A DNA stretch of 64,000 nucleotides from Branchiostoma belcheri (lineage: Eukaryota; Chordata; Leptocardii; Amphioxiformes; Branchiostomatidae): NCBI RefSeq assembly GCF_001625305.1, contig NW_017804187.1, forward strand, positions 1,965,030 through 2,029,029. Direction: 5' to 3'. Position numbers and translations under genes: made by a program. Position 1 is the stretch's first letter. Every line of letters starts with the position of its first letter. The notes below the pieces were generated by a model that was given only the letters and a program-made list of their open reading frames with translations, was not told the origin of the DNA and did not search any database. Shown here one piece after another: positions 37,301 through 48,457 of the stretch.

Positions 37301-40300
37301 TCACCGCCGACAAGAGACGACTCGCGCCCGNAGTATCGGGACTTTAACAAGACCACAGACAGGTCCAGGCGGCAGCAGGCTATCGGCAACTGGAAGGCGG
37401 TCACCCAGCGGCTGCAGAAGGTACTGCAGGACTACGCACCACGAGCAGGTTTCAGCGAGGAGACTATGAGAAAATATTTCACATCAGGTAAGATGCTATC
37501 AAAAGGTGCTCGTTTACATTCTATGTGGAGAGAACACTTGATTATATGTAAATCCATCTGTATCCACGTATTCCGTATAGTTGTGGAAGACGTTACGAAA
37601 GTCATTGACCCTTGAGTTAATAAAGGGAATTTATGCCGATGAAGGTTAGAAATCTAGCTATAGGTTATTCATTTTCATTTCATTTATTTATCCAGGTGAT
37701 ACATATCGCCTTGTCGGCGTTGACAAGGTTATGTAATATACAAGGGAAACAGTTTTCTAAATACATTCAGATGCTTGAGTAAGCATGTTTTCTTGTGAAT
37801 TTAGGTCATTGTTGTCCTAATTGTCATCTTACAGTGAAAACTATCAGCGTCTGTAATTGTAAATGTCTTGACAAAACTCCCTATGATCCACCAACAGTGG
37901 TTGATCTGGAAGTGCAACACGGCCTGTCCCACAATGCACCTGGAGACGGCTGCGTGTGGTTTAAGCGGAGGATCGTGGACCTGGAGCAGAACGTCAGCGA
38001 CGCCGCCATGCGGACTTACACGGACATGCACCACGTCAGGCAGGAGTTGGACGACGCGGCAACACAGCGCCGCCGGGAGTTGGAGGACCTGTTGGAGAGC
38101 CAGGTCTGACATTTTCAGTAGAATTGTAGAACAATTAATATCCGTGAATAGTTTCATCAGGTTGGTAAGACGCTGAGTAAAGAGACTCTTTTTAATTTTA
38201 CACAACCAAGTCTTTTATTCAGCGGGCATTTCGGTGACCGTCTGTCACCTTCCTCAGGGCAATTCTGACTGGTTCACATTGCACTGCAGCACAGGTGTCG
38301 CTGCTGCAGATGCATTCCAAAAAAGAGTCTCTTTACACAGACAATTAATAGATTTACTGGTATACCGATCCTTTCAGCTCAACCCTGAGAACATCAAATT
38401 TTATTCTATAGCCAAACAGAACTGAAACATCAGAATGGAAAGGAAAAGGTATTCACTACAGACCATTAGTAGACCTGTATCTCAAAGCTTTACCAGTACT
38501 CTTACAATACAAAAGCTTGGAGACTCCTTACGTCCATGAAAGATTTAGAGATTTTGTAGTCTTTCTTATTTTCTTCATTTATTGTGGAATCAAACTCGTG
38601 GTAAGCTTTATACATGTATACATATCAACTTACAGTTTGTCGACTCAAATTACATTTACGCTATGACTAAAGTGTAAAAGGCAACATTTCATAGATATGA
38701 ACAACGTAAGGTTTTCAGCTGTTTAAAATATGCTTCATAACAAGAACGCTACTTTTCAGGTCCCACTGCCGAACATCCACGAGTACACCTTGAGTTGGAC
38801 CTACGGCGGCATTGACCCCAGCAAGAACCGAGGTCACGCAATCTACGTGGACAAACTCTGCCAGGACTTCTCCAGAATCCTCACCGCCAGCATCGACACA
38901 AGTCTCGCGAGACAACGTACGAGAGAAGACGAGAAGACGGTGCTCTTTGAAGAGATAGCTCAGCACGTGAGCTTCTGTCAAGACAGGTATGACTAAACAG
39001 ACTTTATTGAAACAGTAAAAAATAATAGAGAGCTGACCTTGGTGCTGAATGACATCCACACTGACACAGCTGTCCTCGTCCTTGGTGCTGAATGACATTA
39101 ACACTGACATTAACACTGAACATTTACAGAGGTAGTAACTTTCTTTATGTTTTTATTGCAACATCTAACTACAAGATATGACTATGGCACACTCAAGTCG
39201 TAAGCTCATTTTCATCACTCACGATCCTAATGTTTTCCTGTGTTCCAGAGCTGCCACGTTCTTTGGCCGGAAGACAACTCTCGGGCGGATCAAGGCCTAC
39301 CTCCGTACGGGCAGCCGCCAGCCGCTCATCGTGCACGGAACGTCCGGCATCGGGAAGACGTCTCTGCTGTCCAAGGCCGCCATGCAGACCGCGGACTGGA
39401 CGTCCTGGTAAGGACCAGGGAACAGCCCTAACTGTTTCCTCATCAACTACAACTTATCCTTAAAACAGGAACGTATAAAACGTTGAAAAAAGCAACATTG
39501 TAATTGCAATGACAACGTCGTGAAAAATAAATAGTAAGGATATTAGAGAGAGAAAAACCTTGAGAGAGAGCACAAGATCGGATTCAAGCCTAGAACGACA
39601 AGAAAAAAAACGTAATCATGAAACATTACGGCTTTCCTGAAGGGTTCTAATACAAGTTGTTTTTTCTGTTATATGGCGGAATTTAGCGGAGGACGATTAA
39701 TACTAAAGCGTAATTTGTTTACCTCGTCTCCACGTATAGCGGCGACTCGGCTGTTATCGTGAGGCTGATCGGTCTGACTTCAGAGTCACGTAACATCCGC
39801 AGTCTCCTGCGCAGGCTCTGCCTTCAGCTCACGCACGTGTACGGGGGAGACATAGCACTCATCCCGCAGGACTACATGAGTCTGGTTAACTTCTTCGTCG
39901 TGCAGCTGGAGAGCGCGAACGCAGAAAAACCTCTGGTGGTGTTTCTGGACGCACTGGATCAGCTCACAGGTAGGTACTGATGAAAATGAAAGATTCATGT
40001 CGTGGGGTCATGTGGCAGAGTGCTCGACTCGGAACCAAGAGGTCCCGAGTTTGAGTCCTGTCATGCCACCGATCTTGTGCCCTTGGGAAAGGCACTTTAC
40101 ACGACTTTCCTCACTTCACTCAGGTGAAAATGAATATTATCTCATCCTGAGTTGTCTTCTGCTTTGGTGGCGACATAAAATAAGTTGATGTAACTTTTAC
40201 TCAGTGCCTTACCAGCCTGATGAAACTATTCACGGATGTTCTTCTGTCACTGTCCTTACAACAGATGACTACAATGCCCGGCAGCTGTTCTGGCTCCCGA

Positions 40301-43300
40301 AGGAACTCCCGCCGTATGTCCACATCGTCGTCTCTACCGTGCCGCACAGGAAATACGACTGTTTCCCTGCACTCAAGGTAACACATGTCTACGGATGTAG
40401 GAATATCATGACAATAACCTAAAATTCTTAGCCGGGGCCTAATTGCAATAGGCAGGATAAACACAATAGATGTAGACTTTACCAATGTGAAACATGATAA
40501 TTGTCTGAATCTTAAAACTACCAAAATATCATCTTCATGTATCCGTATATCACAGTAAGTGATTTCTGTTTGTGACTTTTATTGCATCATTATAGCTTTC
40601 CCCGTTTAGTTATGTTAATTGGAGTTTCCTTTAGCTGTGTACCTATAGGTGACATCTAGTCTTCCTGAAGAAGACACAAGTACATACAAGACATAGAATT
40701 ACATCGACGAACAGCTTACATAGTTATTTCAAAATAGCAAGACATCGTCTTTACCTGCCGTATTTCTTCGGTCCCTTCAGGAAACTGTTCCCGACGACCA
40801 AAACTACGTGGAAGTTCCGGACCTCCCCGAGGCCGACGCCAGCGCGATCGTGGACCACTGGCTCACCGCCGACAAGAGACGACTCGCGCCCGAACAGCTG
40901 GCGAGACTCATCGACAGCTTCCGAGAATGTCCGAACCCGCTGTTTCTAAAAATGGCGTACAACGAGTCGACTCTGTGGAAATCGTACACTCCCACAAGCG
41001 AGCTGCGATTGGCCACCTGCGTGGAGAAGCTAGCCAATCAGATCTTCGCGCGGCACGAAAGGGATCATGGGGAGGCTGTTGTACGAAGAACGCTGGGTTA
41101 CATCACCGCTGCTAAACATGGCGTCACGTTCAACGAGCTAGAAGACATACTGTCTCTGGATGAAGACGTTATGAACAGTGTTATAGTGTACAACACTTTA
41201 TCCGTCAGAAGATTCCCGCCTTACTTACTCAGACGGCTGCTTGCTGACCTGAGCTCAAGCCTTCTCGTCACGCACTCCCACGGTACTGAGATCTACCGCT
41301 GGTTCCATCAGCTCTTTGCCAAGGCAGCAACGGAGAGGTACCTCCTGGATCGAGACAGAGCTCCCTCCTACCACACAGTCATGGCGGAATACTTCCTAGG
41401 TAAGTGGTCGAACGGCGCAAAGAAGCCTTGCTCCGGGCATCCCAAGGGTTTGGACAGGATGGTCGCGGACATGGCGCTGTCTCGGGAAGTGTTGTCGCCT
41501 CAAGGAGCCAAGATCATCAACTTCAACATCCGCAAACTGATGGAGATGCCGTATCATCTACTGGAGTCGAACAAGATGAATCTGCTGAAGTCTGAAGTTC
41601 TGTGTAACTACGAGTGGCTGCTGGCTAAGGTCCGTGCCGTGGGGCTACGTGCGGTGTTAGAAGACCACCACGACTCGCTTAAGGTGAGCTCAGACGACGA
41701 AGAGCTTCGCCTTCTGAGTGAAACCTTGCAGCTCTCCAGCGAAGTCCTAAAGGCTGATGCTCTTCAGCTGGCAACGCAGCTCATCGGGAGGCTTCACGAT
41801 ATCATTATGAACGACAAGCCTCTGGCGCCTGGCGATCCTAAGAAGTACCCTCAGCTGGGTGTCCTACTACAGCAAGCGTCTTTCGGATCTGTACCCGCCT
41901 TTGTTCCTTCCATGACCTGCTTGACACCTCCGGGGGGTGTGTTGTTTGACCTACTGGAGGGGCACACGGATAAGCTCACCGCCGTTGCCGGGACTACCGA
42001 CGGCTTTCGGGCGGTAACAGCGTCCATGGACGAGTCTATCAAGTTTTGGGACCTAAAAACCGGGAAGGTGGTGAAGACCATCGACGGTGTGGGCAGCGAC
42101 GTGCGTTCTCTGACGCTCTGCATGAACAACTCTTTCGTCGTGACCACGGAGATCAGCTGCATCCGCGTGTGGAGTCTCAACTCCGGGGAGGTCGTCTTAA
42201 AGATCGACCAGTACGTCGACCCTGCAATTCTCACCACGGCCGCAGAGGGGCAGCTCTTGGTAGCCTTCTTCGACGGCTCGAACGAGATGAGAGTGTGGGA
42301 TCTGAAGAGCCGCAAGATGATCAAGGAAGTCAGCATCGGTGATGATGAAGCCGGTAGCCTCCACAAAGACAGGTCCATCCTTGTGTCAAAGAACTGCCAC
42401 GGTGACCAGGTCCTGTACGCGTACAGAAGCCGGGACATCGCCTACGTGCAAAACGCCAGGACAGGGAAGATGAAGAGGAGGTTCGTTGCCCAGGGCGACG
42501 GGGCGTCCATCCACGCCGTTGCCATGGCAAGGGAGTACTGGATCGTGGCCTGCAGGTAGGGATCGCACTATCATGGCAGAATCACTAGAAATAGAGACAA
42601 ATACAGAACAGACAAATGCAGAACAGAACAACTTGAAAACTCCCCCATAGCTATACCACATTGAGCAAGGCGTTTAATTGCCTTAGTAACAGCTGTCCCA
42701 CCAGTACATGAAGCTTCAGATTTGTCTTGATCCACGATGGTACATGTATATACCAAGCTTAACCTATCGCTGTACTTTCGTATTGTCGTGGTTGACTTAC
42801 GAAATTCAATGTAAATTTGATGATACCAAATGTTTATATTTTATTTTAGAACAAGTTTTTAATTAAAACTATTGTACTGAAAAGAGTTTTTTTATACTTA
42901 TCAATTCATCATCATCCTCAGGTACCAGTACATGAAGCTTCATGAGATATACCACTTGGAACTCTACGACGTGCTGAACGGGGCCTTTATCAGGAGTATC
43001 AAAGGATGCGCGCACGACATCATCACCGACCTACACGTCAACCGCCTCGGTTCTCACGCCATCGCCTTGTGTGCCTCCGAGAGCAACAACACCACGGACA
43101 TTGCCGTGTGGAATCTGGAGACAGAAGATCACAAACACTTGGCCAAACACGCTAACCTGTCCACGATGGGTACGGGGGTAGAGTTACGGTTCTGTCTTAC
43201 TGCTTCGCCGAATGAGTGCGTCCTGCGAGTGTGGAACTTGAGCCAACACATCAACGTCCAGCAAGCCGGAGGACCGAGGAAGAAGAAGAAAGAGGGGATA

Positions 43301-44713
43301 CTTGAAACGGTTCCCATGAAAGACTACCCCCGGTACGTAGTGGCACGATCCATGAACAACGGACCAATCACCGTCTGGAACGTGGCGAAGGGCAAGCGCA
43401 CGGGAACCCTGGTGAGAATCGAGCGCGGATTGGTCGAATCGACCGACTGCGTCATCATACGTAACACCAAGATCTACATCCTCTCTGACAGGGGGATCTC
43501 CCACTTGTCGGACGAAGGCAGGCCGGTGTTTCAGACCATCTATATTTACGACCTGCAGACGAAGAAATTCGAGAAGAAAATCACCGGACTGTACATCGTA
43601 CCCTCTCCACAACACGAGTACACAATCATCGGGAACAACCTGTTAGGGCTATCCGAGAACAGGAGCCATCTCATCGCCTGGTCGCTCGACACTGGGCAGG
43701 TCGTGTACAGGCTAAGAGCGAACTTCAAGAAGCAAGAGCCGTCGACGGCCAACCAGACACGACAGGGGATACCGACCATCGTGAGAGAACGGGAACTGGA
43801 GAAATCGAGACAACTGGAGAGAGAGAAGGAGAGAAACAAAGCGCGGAGGAGAACGAAGTACACCGAAGCGAGCATGACGCCCTGGGAGAGGCGAAACGAG
43901 ACGAAAACGGCGAAGGTCAGACGATACGATCGCGACGCCATGTTGGAACAACAGAGGCTGGAAGAGATGAGAAAAGAGAAGGAGAACGGGATCGAGCAGT
44001 ACATGGTGAGCGCAGACGAACGTATCATAGTCTGTTCCTACTTCGCGCACCATCTTGCCGTGTTTGATGTCGAAAACAGGACTCACCTTCACACGCTTGA
44101 GAACGAACATTCGATGCTCTACCTCCACAACGCCGCCATGACAGTCAACGGCAGCCATCTTGCGCATGCCAACTACGACGAGATCAGCAAGTCCAGTTAC
44201 ATCACCGTGTGGGACTTGCAATCCGGAAAAGTCCGGAAAAGACTCAAGAATGAACCGAATGTCTGCTGTATCGGCATCACGGAGAACGCAGAAAGGGTGA
44301 TCTTTGGGACAGAAATGAACGTGCTCAAAATTTGGTGCCCTTTTAACAAGCAAAACAACAAGAAAATCGTCGGATACAAGGGCCTATCTCTCGGAGTTGG
44401 GAGTAAGATCGTGATAGTGGAGAATGGATCTCGGGTGGTGCTTTTCGCGCAGGATATCTCACTATGGGACCTGGAATCAGGTTCTGTGTTGTCTGTCTTC
44501 ACGCCAGACATGCGAATCCAGACTTGTAACGTGGCCATGAACGGGAAGTTGATCGTATTCGGCATGCGCGATTCCTCGTCACTGGTGACGCTGCAACTCA
44601 AATCACGAGACGTGGATCAAGCACCACCTATCGAGATGGAGGGGAATGACATCTTCGGGGAAGCTCCGACAAGCTCCTCCGAAGAGGAGAGTGAAGAAGA
44701 GGAAGACGAGTGA
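28380..44713 (+). CDS. NACHT and WD-repeat domain protein (NWD1/NWD2-like)
   Basis: Coding exons with matching phases: 28380-28547, 29071-29151, 29507-29641, 30075-30692, 31443-31713, 32260-32462, 32740-33455, 33838-33998, 34332-34537, 35194-35420, 35684-35842, 36178-36407, 36703-36815, 40781-42555 and 42922-44713 (stop 44711-44713). From the ATG at 28383 this gives 2,283 residues, longer than human NWD1 or NWD2. Order: Ser/Pro-rich N-terminus (1-400); a DUF4062-like region with KVYISAS and VVDLRWGFEDM; a disordered insert with RRxS motifs; NACHT P-loop HGTSGIGKTS (about 958-967) and Walker B PLVVFLDALDQL (about 1045-1056); a winged-helix-like region with LGYITAAKHG and AEYFLGKWS, which resembles NWD2; WD repeats from about 1485; a Lys/Arg/Glu coiled segment; an acidic tail SSSEEESEEEEDE. 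Family role: STAND-type NTPase scaffold, probably oligomerising; ligand unknown. Exons 33838-36815 have a second copy at 37332-40377. Confidence 0.88.
28598..28797 (+). mobile_element. tRNA-derived SINE in NACHT/WD intron
   Basis: Lacks the first bases of the A box but keeps CTCGGAACCAAGAGGTCCCG, B box GGTTCGAGTCC, body and a 3' tail TCACCATGTCTTGTGATTAC ending in A-rich DNA. Confidence 0.8.
29862..30008. mobile_element. MITE M3-like fragment
   Basis: CAATTGGCCAGAGGAGTGAC, CTGGCCAATGGATACTGCCT and the end ATCTGCTTGGAGTTTA match the right half of 6771-6933. Confidence 0.65.
30905..31040. mobile_element. Partial P-family MITE in NACHT/WD intron
   Basis: AAGAATTGCCCTGATGAAGGTGACAGACGGTC and the terminal CAACCTGATGAAATTATTTACGG identify it. 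Confidence 0.6.
31309..31338 (+). other. Possible 30-base micro-exon (uncertain)
   Basis: After an acceptor ATTGGTAG, ten codons AAESYDDDSQ keep the phase (0/0) between exons ending 30692 and starting 31443. They resemble the end of the preceding exon (ATESYDGD). The downstream site is CAG|GCAACC, which would need the rare GC donor class. It may instead be a decayed exon-end duplication. Confidence 0.25.
31795..31941. mobile_element. Fold-back element between 18-base direct repeats
   Basis: Arms TTACTCAAGCAACTGGATAT...GAAAACGTCAGACGTT and the complement. The flanks at 31777-31794 and 31942-31959 are both GGCATATCTATGTTATGT. It lies in a NACHT/WD intron just after the exon ending at 31713. 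Confidence 0.8.
32591..32634 (+). mobile_element. SINE head remnant
   Basis: CGTGGCATAACGGTAGAGTGTTCAACTCTTACAAATTC resembles only the A-box half of the SINE family; no B box follows. Confidence 0.4.
34128..34220. repeat. Remnant of the CGATGAAGGTTAG fold-back family
   Basis: CGATGAAGGTTAGACATC and CAGTTGCTTGAGTAAGCA correspond to the element at 31795-31941. The second block copy at 37633 carries an extra insertion of about 60 bases. Confidence 0.5.
34571..34785. mobile_element. P-family MITE in NACHT/WD intron, with copy at 38137-38351
   Basis: ATCCGTGAATAGTTTCATCA, GTAAAGAGACTCTTTTTAAT, GTGACCGTCTGTCACCTTCC and AAAAAGAGTCTCTTTACACA are in the same order as at 7020-7252 but with the central part in reverse orientation. 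Confidence 0.75.
36438..36632 (+). mobile_element. tRNA-derived SINE in NACHT/WD intron
   Basis: GTGGCAGAGTGCTCGACTCG, TCCCGAGTTTGAGTCCTG (B box with one change), body and TTGGTGGCGACATAAAATAA tail. Allelic copy at 40001-40195. Confidence 0.85.
37331..37331. other. Single-N assembly join
   Basis: One N separates the truncated WD exon of copy 1 from the truncated 33838-33998 exon of copy 2. Confidence 1.
37332..40892 (+). repeat. Second copy of the 3.5-kb NACHT/WD block
   Basis: Contains exon copies at 37332-37487 (5' end missing), 37898-38103, 38760-38986, 39249-39407, 39740-39969 and 40265-40377, then the full WD exon from 40781. All reading frames remain intact, with mostly silent changes. 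A real tandem duplication would leave half-exons at the junction; an allele overlap placed end to end explains it better. Confidence 0.95.
40001..40195 (+). mobile_element. SINE, second block copy
   Basis: Counterpart of 36438-36632; same truncation and same B-box change, so it predates the divergence of the two copies. Confidence 0.85.
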
Positions 44714-45603
44714 GTGCACCTTAAGAAACACTGTGCAAAGAAAGTCTGGAGCAATGAAGGCTGGATGTTTGTTTAGAGTTGAAACTATTGATCGAACACA
44801 AATAAGTTCTCTCACCTAGATCTTTCGACCAGTCACTCTGGTCTTCCTCAGTAGACTGACCCAGTGAGGCTTGTCACGTGGCTTCTTTGAAGTGTGACGT
44901 CAACACTGGGTCAAAGGTATCTGGTAGACGATGTCGGCTCCCGTCACGGTGAAGTGAAGGGTGATGGGCCCTGAAACATGTAACTACCAACACAGATGAA
45001 CTTTCATGATAGTGAAGCTGGATGTTGTTGATTCGTACTGCAACATGCAGCATATTTGCCCCATTCCGGCCAATTGCAATGTAACGCAAAGGCAAACTAT
45101 GGCGAGGCCGACCAACCTACCCATATGATATGTATTATTTGTTCTGTTCTATTGAATTCCATCAAATATTAGATTATAGTATACATGTTACCGAATCAAG
45201 TGCAATTGTACAGGTTGTCGTTTTGATCCCAAGTTGTCAAAGACAAATAATAGAGATGTACCGTTAGCATACTAAAGATATGTTGCAGAAGCTGCTATTC
45301 TTCTTACGACGAAAATAGGAATTTAAGATATTTAGATAAACAACCTTTTGTGAACAGAAGATGAGCAGCAGACGTTTATTTTTGTATCTACGTACGTCTT
45401 CTGATGGAATTGTTACCGAATTTAATAAATTACGTACGTCAAGGCTTTGTTGTAATGTTTGTGAATGACTTGGAGTTTTTACTGCGGCTGTTAGGAACGG
45501 TAGAACTACATTTAAGTAATTCCCAAGGTTCTCAGTGAAAAAAAAAATAAACCGAAATTGCCCATGAACTTGTACCCGATTGAAAATATGTAGTAGAAAG
45601 TTG
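44508..45603. repeat. 3' end of NACHT/WD gene, copy 1
   Basis: Matches 46519-47616 through the last codons and about 890 bases of downstream DNA, with small substitutions. The two diverge abruptly after AGTAGAAAGTTG, where copy 1 enters a retrotransposon fragment. Confidence 0.93.
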
Positions 45604-45832
45604 GCTTCGACAGCAGATGTCTCAGGAGGATTCTGGGAGTACGCTGGTTCGACCACCTGCCTGGCACCGAGCTCAGGCAAAGGACCCAGCCGCCTCCTGC
45701 TTCCCGTGTGGCAGCGATGCGCCGAGTCCGCTGGTACGGTCATGTCCTACGACTCCCACCCGACCACCCCACACAGGCTATCCTGAACTTCAGCCCCCAG
45801 TCTGCGGGTGGAAGAGACCGCGGGGGCCCCGC
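45604..45832 (+). mobile_element. Non-LTR retrotransposon fragment, RT-protein C-terminus
   Basis: A 76-codon open frame contains SRCLRRILGVRWFDHL, then MRRVRWYGHVLRLP. The RxRWxGHVxRxP block after a CLRxIL helix is typical of the C-terminal end of LINE-type ORF2 proteins. It is open to the edge of the gap and begins exactly where the two allele-like copies diverge, suggesting an insertion present on one haplotype only. Confidence 0.75.
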
Positions 45833-46518
45833 NNNNNNNNNNNNNNNNNNNNNNNNNNNNNNNNNNNNNNNNNNNNNNNNNNNNNNNNNNNNNNNNNNNN
45901 NNNNNNNNNNNNNNNNNNNNNNNNNNNNNNNNNNNNNNNNNNNNNNNNNNNNNNNNNNNNNNNNNNNNNNNNNNNNNNNNNNNNNNNNNNNNNNNNNNNN
46001 NNNNNNNNNNNNNNNNNNNNNNNNNNNNNNNNNNNNNNNNNNNNNNNNNNNNNNNNNNNNNNNNNNNNNNNNNNNNNNNNNNNNNNNNNNNNNNNNNNNN
46101 NNNNNNNNNNNNNNNNNNNNNNNNNNNNNNNNNNNNNNNNNNNNNNNNNNNNNNNNNNNNNNNNNNNNNNNNNNNNNNNNNNNNNNNNNNNNNNNNNNNN
46201 NNNNNNNNNNNNNNNNNNNNNNNNNNNNNNNNNNNNNNNNNNNNNNNNNNNNNNNNNNNNNNNNNNNNNNNNNNNNNNNNNNNNNNNNNNNNNNNNNNNN
46301 NNNNNNNNNNNNNNNNNNNNNNNNNNNNNNNNNNNNNNNNNNNNNNNNNNNNNNNNNNNNNNNNNNNNNNNNNNNNNNNNNNNNNNNNNNNNNNNNNNNN
46401 NNNNNNNNNNNNNNNNNNNNNNNNNNNNNNNNNNNNNNNNNNNNNNNNNNNNNNNNNNNNNNNNNNNNNNNNNNNNNNNNNNNNNNNNNNNNNNNNNNNN
46501 NNNNNNNNNNNNNNNNNN
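45833..46518. other. Assembly gap, 686 N
   Basis: Run of N between the retrotransposon fragment and the second copy of the NACHT/WD 3' end. Long frames spanning it are meaningless. Confidence 1.
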
Positions 46519-46724
46519 ACATGCGAATCCAGACTTGTAACGTGGCCATGAACGGGAAGTTGATCGTATTCGGCATGCGCGATTCCTCGTCACTGGTGAC
46601 GCTGCAACTCAAATCACGAGACGTGGATCAAGCACCACCTATCGAGATGGAGGGGAATGACATTTTCGGGGAAGCTCCGACAAGCTCCTCCGAAGAGGAG
46701 AGTGAAGAAGAGGAAGACGAGTGA
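46519..46724 (+). pseudogene. Duplicate of last 68 codons of the NACHT/WD gene
   Basis: Same sequence as 44508-44713, with a single silent change visible, ending in the same acidic tail and TGA. It has no upstream exon in the window; most likely the second haplotype rather than a pseudogene. Confidence 0.85.
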
Positions 46725-47616
46725 GTGCACCTTAAGAAACACTGTGCAAAGAAAGTCTGGAGCAATGAAGGCTGGATGTTTGTTTAGAGTTGAAACTATT
46801 GATCGAACACAAATAAGTTCTCTCACCTAGAGCTTTCGACCAGTCACTCTGGTCTTCCTCAGTAGACTGACCCAGTGAGGCTTGTCACGTGGCTTCTTTG
46901 AAGTGTGACGTCAACACTGGGTCAAAGGTATCTGGTAGACGATGTCGGCTCCCGTCGCGGTTAAGTGAAGGGTGATGGGCCCTGAAACATGTAACAACCA
47001 ACACAGATGAATCGAACTTTCATGATAGTAAAGCTGGATGCTGTTAATTCTTACTGCAACATGCAGTATATCTGCCCCATTCCTCCATTGCAATGTAACA
47101 CAAAGGCACACTATAGCGAGGCTGACCAACCTACCCATATGATATGTATTATTTGTTCTGTTATATTGAATTCCATCAAATATTAGATTATAGTATACAT
47201 GTTACCGAATCAAGTGCAATTGTACAGGTTGTCGTTTTGATCCCAAGTTGTCAAAGACAAATAATAGAGATGTATCGTTAGCATACTAAAGATATGTTGC
47301 AGAAGCTGCTATTCTTCTTACGACGAAAATAGGAATTTAAGATATTTAGATAAACAATCTTTTGTGAACAGAAGATGAGCAGCAGACGTTTATTTTTGTA
47401 TCTACGTACGTCTTCTGATGGAATTGTTACCGAATTTAATAAATTACGTACGTCAAGGCTTTGTTGTAATGTTTGTGAATGACTTGGAGTTTTCACTGCA
47501 GTTGTTAGGAACGGTAGAACGACATTTAAATAATCCCCAAGGTTCTCAGTGAAAAAAAAATAAACCGAAATTGCCCATGAACTTGTACCCGATTGAAAAT
47601 ATGTGGTAGAAAGTTG
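46725..47616. repeat. Duplicate of NACHT/WD 3' flank
   Basis: Matches 44714-45603 with substitutions and short indels. Confidence 0.9.
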
Positions 47617-48115
47617 CTACTGATCTTGTAGCTTTCTCCACTAAGGTCACCATTCTTTCTGTGTACAATAATATCTGTTCAAGAATTGGTACAAGAACGA
47701 GCTCAAAAGTGACAAGTTCTGTACAATGCATCATAGTATGAACGTTTGTTTTCCAAGTCGACGTCCAATTTGATATAGTCCTCACAAAACCACAGTATTA
47801 TCAATTCACATGTGTTCACAATCCGTGATGCAGTAAAATACTCAAGATAAGTTCAAGGATTTTTATATCACATTCTCCAAAAGTTATCTGTCCGTTGACG
47901 TAATCACTCATGTCATAATCATCACAAGAGGAAGTACGGTTATCTTTCAATCTAACCTCAGGTTAGCCTTGGCGCCTGCAACATGCCTAGGCATCTCTAT
48001 TTATTATTCGCTCAGAAAGCTTTGCGTGACTGTAGAAGGTCGGTGGTTGTTACAAGGACAGGAGATAGGATATGTGTGAAAAGTTGTTTCAACAGTACAG
48101 ATGTTACAGTTTCTT
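47617..48115. other. Upstream region of CYP19, nothing recognised
   Basis: Single-copy in the window; no clear TATA box or initiator was found. Confidence 0.35.
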
Positions 48116-48119
48116 GTGG

Positions 48120-48432
48120 CAAAACAGAGGAGAGGTAACAGTAGCTAGCAATAGTTGTAGCAATTACAGTAACCATTCAGGGTTAGGAACGGTGAGAGGT
48201 AGCTGTACATAGCAGTAGTTGTGGAAATTACTGTGGCCATTCAACGCCAAAAACCGTGACTGTAACAGCAGTTGTAGCAGTTACTCTGACCATTCAGCGT
48301 CAGAGACCCGTGTAGCAATAGCTAATTTGTAGCAATAGTTGTAGCAGCAGTTGTAGCAGTCACTGTGACCATTCAGCGCCAGAGACCCGTGTAGCAATAG
48401 CTGGCTTGTAGCAGTATTTGTAGCAGTCAGAG
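48120..48432. repeat. Degenerate minisatellite directly upstream of CYP19
   Basis: Units of roughly 50-65 bases containing GTAGCAATAGTTGTAGCAGT and CTGTGACCATTCAGCGCCAG, with AGAGACCCGTGTAGCAATAG in the last two. It ends about 25 bases before the CYP19 ATG, so it is in the promoter or 5' UTR. Confidence 0.8.
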
Positions 48433-48457
48433 GCACGCCGCACCAGATCTAGACAGG

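Larger units (their letters stand above)
33843..37330. repeat. First copy of a 3.5-kb duplicated block (exons of the NACHT/WD gene)
   Basis: Nearly identical, exon and intron alike, to 37332-40892. It ends within the large WD exon at CTCGCGCCCG, next to a single N. Differences are scattered substitutions and small indels, as expected between alleles. Confidence 0.95.

Noticed and set aside
37332..40892. A second NACHT/WD paralogue in tandem
   Set aside because: Introns and inserted SINE/MITE copies are as similar as exons, and the junction is a single N cutting exons; alleles joined end to end fit better.
45617..46724. Long frames of 247-338 codons across 45.8-46.5 kb
   Set aside because: They run through 686 N; only the retrotransposon fragment and the copied gene end are real sequence.
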